Shown here: positions 7,573 to 12,680 of the stretch, piece after piece
How positions within the stretch are numbered: position 1 is the first letter of the stretch
Layout of the letters: the number at the start of each line of letters is the position of its first letter
Assembly (NCBI GenBank): GCA_031282285.1
Contig: JAITEA010000103.1
Location: 1 to 12,680 of the forward strand
Source: Helicobacteraceae bacterium
GTDB lineage: Bacteria; Campylobacterota; Campylobacteria; Campylobacterales; SZUA-545
DNA length: 12,680 bases
Direction of reading: 5' to 3'
Translations under genes and position numbers: made by a program
The notes under the pieces: model-generated
The model's database searches: none
Seen by the model: only the letters and a program-made list of their open reading frames with translations
Told to the model about the DNA's origin: nothing

Positions 7573-7578
7573 ATTATA
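7573..7578 (-). promoter_or_regulatory. possible -10 element abutting the pseudouridine synthase start
   Basis: The minus strand reads TATAAT here, ending seven bases before the ATG at 7566. If it is a true -10 box, transcription would start at or next to the ATG and give a leaderless message, which would explain the missing ribosome binding site. There is no -35 box, and the cytochrome gene ends only 33 bases upstream, so read-through from there is the simpler alternative. Confidence 0.25.
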
Positions 7579-7599
7579 CAATCAGCCAGATCGCGGCGT

Positions 7600-7944
7600 C
7601 TATTGAAGCTCTTTTAATCGTTCCGCCGCCTGCGCCTCTAGCTCCGCCTGCCGCTGCGCCTGAAGTTCTTTAATATACGCCGCTATATCCTCTATATCCT
7701 GATCCGTAAAGCGCCTGACATTGGTGGACATAACCTTCGCGTTGCCCGAAGAGGTTTGATAACTATCTCTGTATCTTGTTAATGCGTAACTGATTTGATC
7801 TTTGGTCAAAGCGCCCGGCGCAATCTTAGACCCCATCGGTTTTTCTGCGTATTTTCCGTGACAGATTTGACACTGCCGAAACAGCGTCTGAGCGTCCGCA
7901 AACAGCGACGAGGCGAGTATCAGCGCGATTAAAGCGTATTTCAT
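7600..7944 (-). CDS. periplasmic c-type cytochrome (c553-like, class I)
   Basis: A 114-residue protein with an N-terminal signal peptide (hydrophobic to about residue 14, likely cut near LFA|DAQ at 16-17) and one haem motif, CQICH at 25-29. It should be a small periplasmic electron carrier of the cytochrome c553 type found across Campylobacterota. The DQDIEDIAAYIKEL helix at about 81-94 is the conserved C-terminal helix of class I cytochromes. Met72 is the likely distal haem ligand; Met37 is the other candidate. After residue 94 a tail of about 20 residues is rich in Glu, Gln, Ala and Arg and looks helical; it goes beyond the usual fold. AAGGA precedes the ATG. The gene ends 33 bases before the pseudouridine synthase, so it may head the whole minus-strand transcript. 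Confidence 0.9.
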   Translation of the reverse strand: MKYALIALILASSLFADAQTLFRQCQICHGKYAEKPMGSKIAPGALTKDQISYALTRYRDSYQTSSGNAKVMSTNVRRFTDQDIEDIAAYIKELQAQRQAELEAQAAERLKELQ

Positions 7945-7976
7945 TGCATATCCTTTATTGTGGCGCGATTGGCTAT

Positions 7977-7982
7977 ATTATA
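7977..7982 (-). promoter_or_regulatory. -10 element for the cytochrome c gene
   Basis: The minus strand reads TATAAT here within GCTATAATATAG, about 33 bases before the cytochrome ATG and downstream of the stop of the preceding gene. A weak CTTCCA lies 17 bases upstream. The leader ends in AAAGGA, a good ribosome binding site. Confidence 0.5.
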
Positions 7983-8008
7983 GCACATATTGAAAGATAT
8001 GGAAGCCT

Positions 8009-8473
8009 TCAGCCGAGCGAGTTGGCGAGCTTCTGCGCGTATTGCTTGAAACGATCTACGATCTCGCCTATAGCGCCCTCGTCTAAGCTGGTAATCCCCT
8101 TGAGTTTTTTGATAAGCCCTTCGCATTCGCGGGCGCGGGAGGATACCACATCGGGATATTTGCTCTCCTTTAACAGCGCGAGCGAACCTTTGATTAGATC
8201 GAGTACTCTTTTTACCTCGATCTCATTAGTTTGTTTATAATCAAAAATAAACCGTTTTCCCGCGACCACGAGCGCGCCCGCTTTGCGCGCGTTTACCGCC
8301 GCCCGCTTTGCCTCGGCGGTTTTTGCGGCGGGGCGATCGTAGCTATCCAGCGGCTCTTGCGGCTCCTGCGCGCCGCCAAAGCGATATTTAAGCTGCCATA
8401 AGATCGCGATCACCGCGACGATCAGCGTCGCGCCAAGCGCGATCAGCAAAAACGACAACGCCGTTGTTTCCAT
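8009..8473 (-). CDS. single-pass membrane protein of unknown function
   Basis: A 154-residue protein with one N-terminal membrane helix at about 5-29 (LSFLLIALGATLIVAVIAIL), then a basic LKYRF boundary, a proline- and acid-rich linker to about 50, and a cytoplasmic helical region. By the positive-inside rule the bulk of the protein lies in the cytoplasm. The second half is mostly charged helices that could form a coiled coil. I recognise no family. The start is the ATG at 8471-8473, preceded by AAAGGAG at five to six bases; an in-frame start 30 bases further upstream has no binding site. The gene is divergent from the three-helix membrane protein and lies upstream of the cytochrome gene, which seems to have its own promoter. 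Confidence is for gene reality. Confidence 0.75.
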   Translation of the reverse strand: METTALSFLLIALGATLIVAVIAILWQLKYRFGGAQEPQEPLDSYDRPAAKTAEAKRAAVNARKAGALVVAGKRFIFDYKQTNEIEVKRVLDLIKGSLALLKESKYPDVVSSRARECEGLIKKLKGITSLDEGAIGEIVDRFKQYAQKLANSLG

Positions 8474-8505
8474 ACGCGCTCCTTTAATAATAGCGTTTGC
8501 CAAAC

Positions 8506-8548
8506 TTTAGCAAAACGGAGCCAAAGGCTACGGCGCGGCTTTGCTAAA
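8506..8548. repeat. inverted repeat in the divergent intergenic region
   Basis: TTTAGCAAA at 8506-8514 is matched by TTTGCTAAA at 8540-8548, a perfect 9-base inverted repeat with a 25-base loop. Inside the loop AGCC (8519-8522) and GGCT (8526-8529) can pair as a small second hairpin. It lies upstream of the minus-strand membrane protein gene and could be an operator-like site or a structured leader. The remainder of this 209-base gap shows only the promoter of the plus-strand gene. Confidence 0.4.
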
Positions 8549-8628
8549 TCCCGCCGTTTAACTCTCGGCGCGGCTAGATACCGATCGCTTTAATCTTGCC
8601 GTACGCCGCGCGTAAAATGGCTTTGCGA

Positions 8629-8659
8629 TTGTCAAGTTTTAGCCGCCGCCGGTTACAAT
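8629..8659 (+). promoter_or_regulatory. candidate sigma-70 promoter for the three-helix membrane protein
   Basis: TTGTCA at 8629-8634 and TACAAT at 8654-8659 are separated by 19 bases, slightly long for sigma-70. Transcription would start near 8666, just before the AAAGGAG at 8671-8677 and the ATG at 8683. Confidence 0.4.
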
Positions 8660-8682
8660 AGAGACGCAAAAAAGGAGCGGTA

Positions 8683-8991
8683 ATGGAAGAGGCTCAAATA
8701 GCGCATACGGGAGCTGGCGTAGCGTCGCTTGCGCTTGGCGGTTTTAGCTTAATCGTCTTGGCGCTGGAACTCGCGTTGCTTTTTGGAATGGCAAACGGCG
8801 CGAGTCCCACCAGCGTCGAACAGGCGGTCGCGAAGTATATGTTTTTCGCGGCGGCGCTCGCGCTGATCGCGTCGATCGCCTTTGGCGTCCGCGGCGCGGG
8901 CAGCATATACGGCGTTCTGGGGCTTGTCGTATCGGGTTGCGTGGTATTTGCGCTGATCGCGATCGCCATAAGCGTTTGGAGGTCTAATTAG
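8683..8991 (+). CDS. small three-helix membrane protein of unknown function
   Basis: A 102-residue hydrophobic protein with three predicted membrane helices at about 13-35, 52-69 and 76-98 and very short loops. The N terminus (MEEAQIAHTG) is acidic and the C terminus (VWRSN) carries a positive charge. The pattern of a Gly/Ala/Ser-rich first helix, a middle helix ending in FGVRG and a final Gly/Val-rich helix is reminiscent of small DUF4190-type proteins, but this is only a resemblance. The ribosome binding site AAAGGAG at 8671-8677, five bases before the ATG, is among the best in the window, and the reverse frame offers no better candidate. It lies 95 bases before gatA, which has its own -10 box, so a functional link with gatA is not implied. 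Confidence 0.72.
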   Translation: MEEAQIAHTGAGVASLALGGFSLIVLALELALLFGMANGASPTSVEQAVAKYMFFAAALALIASIAFGVRGAGSIYGVLGLVVSGCVVFALIAIAISVWRSN

Positions 8992-9052
8992 CCTCCGGCG
9001 GCGCGTTTTAGGGCTAAGCGCGGTTAAAGCCGTCGCTTTGGCATAGCGGCGC

Positions 9053-9058
9053 TATAAT
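9053..9058 (+). promoter_or_regulatory. -10 element for the gatA-guaB-metX operon
   Basis: TATAAT at 9053-9058 lies 28 bases before the gatA TTG start, with no good -35 box. AAGGA at 9075-9079 follows, seven bases before the TTG, and fixes that start. The downstream genes are too tightly packed for another obvious promoter. Confidence 0.5.
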
Positions 9059-9086
9059 CTATCCATAATTCTACAAGGACTCCGCG

Positions 9087-11902
<2,816 letters not shown>

Positions 11903-11910
11903 ATAACCAA

Positions 11911-12680
11911 GTGGGCGATCTGAATCTAAAGACCAGAACGGCGCAGTTCAAGAACGCGCTCTATTTGGAGAGCGGGCGTATTCTGGAGCCGTTCGAGATC
12001 GTCTATGAAACCTACGGAACGCTGAACGAAGCCAAAGACAACGCGATCGTCGTCTGCCACGCGTTGAGCGCCAGCCACCACGCGGCGGGCTACTACAAAA
12101 ACGACAAAAAGGCGGGGTGGTGGGACGCGCTCATAGGTAGCGGCAAGGCGATTGATACCGATCGCTTTTTCGTGATATGCGCCAACGCGATCGGCTCCTG
12201 CTACGGCTCCACAGGACCAATTAGCCCCGCCTATCCGCGCTTGGAGCCGTATCGGCTGAAGTTTCCCGTTATCACGGTCAAGGATATGGTCAAAGCCGAG
12301 CGGTTGCTGCTGGATCGCTTGGGGATCGCGAGCGTTCAGGCGATTATCGGCGGCAGTATGGGCGGTATGCGCGCTCTGCATTTTGCCGTCGATTATCCCG
12401 CGCTGGCGAAGCGGACAATCGCTATGGCTACTACGCACGCGACAAGTCCGTGGGCGATCGCGTTCAACAAGGTCGCTATGGAGGCGCTAATCAGCGATCC
12501 CGCGTTTGAAAACGGCGATTATGATATAGAGGCGATCAAAGATCGCGGGCTGAAAGGCGCGGCGATCGGGAGAATGGCGGGGCATATCAGCTTCCTCAGC
12601 CCCGAATCAATGGATCGCAAGTTCGGGCGCGACTTTGTGGGGACGGAAGGTTTATTCGATCTCTTCGGGCGCTTTCAGGT
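11911..12680 (+). CDS. metX: homoserine O-acetyltransferase, 3' end outside the window
   Basis: MetX transfers an acyl group, usually acetyl from acetyl-CoA, to homoserine at the entry to methionine synthesis by sulfhydrylation or transsulfuration. It is an alpha/beta-hydrolase-fold enzyme. The window shows 256 residues of a family that usually runs to about 370. Visible family blocks are LYLESGRILEPFEIVYETYG, HALSASHHAAG, GSCYGSTGP and the nucleophile elbow GGSMGGM with Ser149. The Asp and His of the triad lie beyond the right edge. The GTG start at 11911 is the first possible start, because an in-frame TAA lies at 11887-11889; no convincing ribosome binding site precedes it, so it may depend on coupling to guaB, whose stop is eight bases upstream. 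Some MetX proteins prefer succinyl-CoA; the substrate cannot be settled here. Confidence 0.93.
   Translation, partial: MGDLNLKTRTAQFKNALYLESGRILEPFEIVYETYGTLNEAKDNAIVVCHALSASHHAAGYYKNDKKAGWWDALIGSGKAIDTDRFFVICANAIGSCYGSTGPISPAYPRLEPYRLKFPVITVKDMVKAERLLLDRLGIASVQAIIGGSMGGMRALHFAVDYPALAKRTIAMATTHATSPWAIAFNKVAMEALISDPAFENGDYDIEAIKDRGLKGAAIGRMAGHISFLSPESMDRKFGRDFVGTEGLFDLFGRFQ

Noticed and set aside
8549..8628. possible tRNA or small RNA gene in the divergent gap
   Set aside because: No T-loop GTTCRA sequence, no acceptor pairing and no terminator could be found.
8694..8969. 91-codon minus-strand frame opposite the small membrane protein
   Set aside because: It lacks a ribosome binding site, whereas the plus-strand gene has a strong one and coherent membrane helices.
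11926..12438. 170-codon open frame on the minus strand inside metX
   Set aside because: The opposite strand encodes clear MetX motifs; the antisense product resembles no family.

Overview
The window looks like a chromosomal segment from a relatively GC-rich member of the Campylobacterota (Epsilonproteobacteria). The main evidence is gene order. An RluA-type pseudouridine synthase, ffh, rpsP, a small KH-domain protein and rimM follow each other on the minus strand, as I recall for Campylobacter jejuni. On the plus strand gatA, guaB and metX form a tight run. A c553-type cytochrome, several TATAAT -10 elements without a clear -35 box, and several TTG starts fit the same group. The exact genus cannot be read from the sequence.

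Layout, left to right. (1) Bases 1-1854 are AT-richer accessory DNA. They hold a leucine-rich-repeat protein gene whose frame is still open at the left edge, converging on an unrecognised 274-residue gene with a CxxC motif. (2) Bases 1881-3512 encode a transmembrane methyl-accepting chemotaxis receptor on the minus strand, with the unrecognised gene 32 bases downstream. (3) murB lies on the plus strand, divergent from the receptor; the two share an AT-rich element that may serve as -10 box for both. (4) A minus-strand translation and protein-targeting cluster runs from about 7944 down to 4417: cytochrome c553, RluA-family synthase, ffh, rpsP, khpA-like KH protein, rimM. The usual next genes, trmD and rplS, are absent here; murB converges on rimM instead. 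(5) A single-pass membrane protein (minus) and a three-helix membrane protein (plus) of unknown function diverge from a 209-base intergenic region with an inverted repeat. (6) gatA, guaB and a metX that runs off the right edge form a plus-strand operon.

Functionally the window is mostly housekeeping: tRNA amidation, guanine nucleotide and methionine synthesis, peptidoglycan precursor synthesis, ribosome maturation and SRP targeting. Respiration is represented by one small haem protein and environmental sensing by one receptor. I found no rRNA, tRNA, CRISPR array, transposase or integrase. I also found no convincing new system; the best place to look further is the left-edge pair of accessory genes. 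Every gene-free stretch is shorter than 300 bases.
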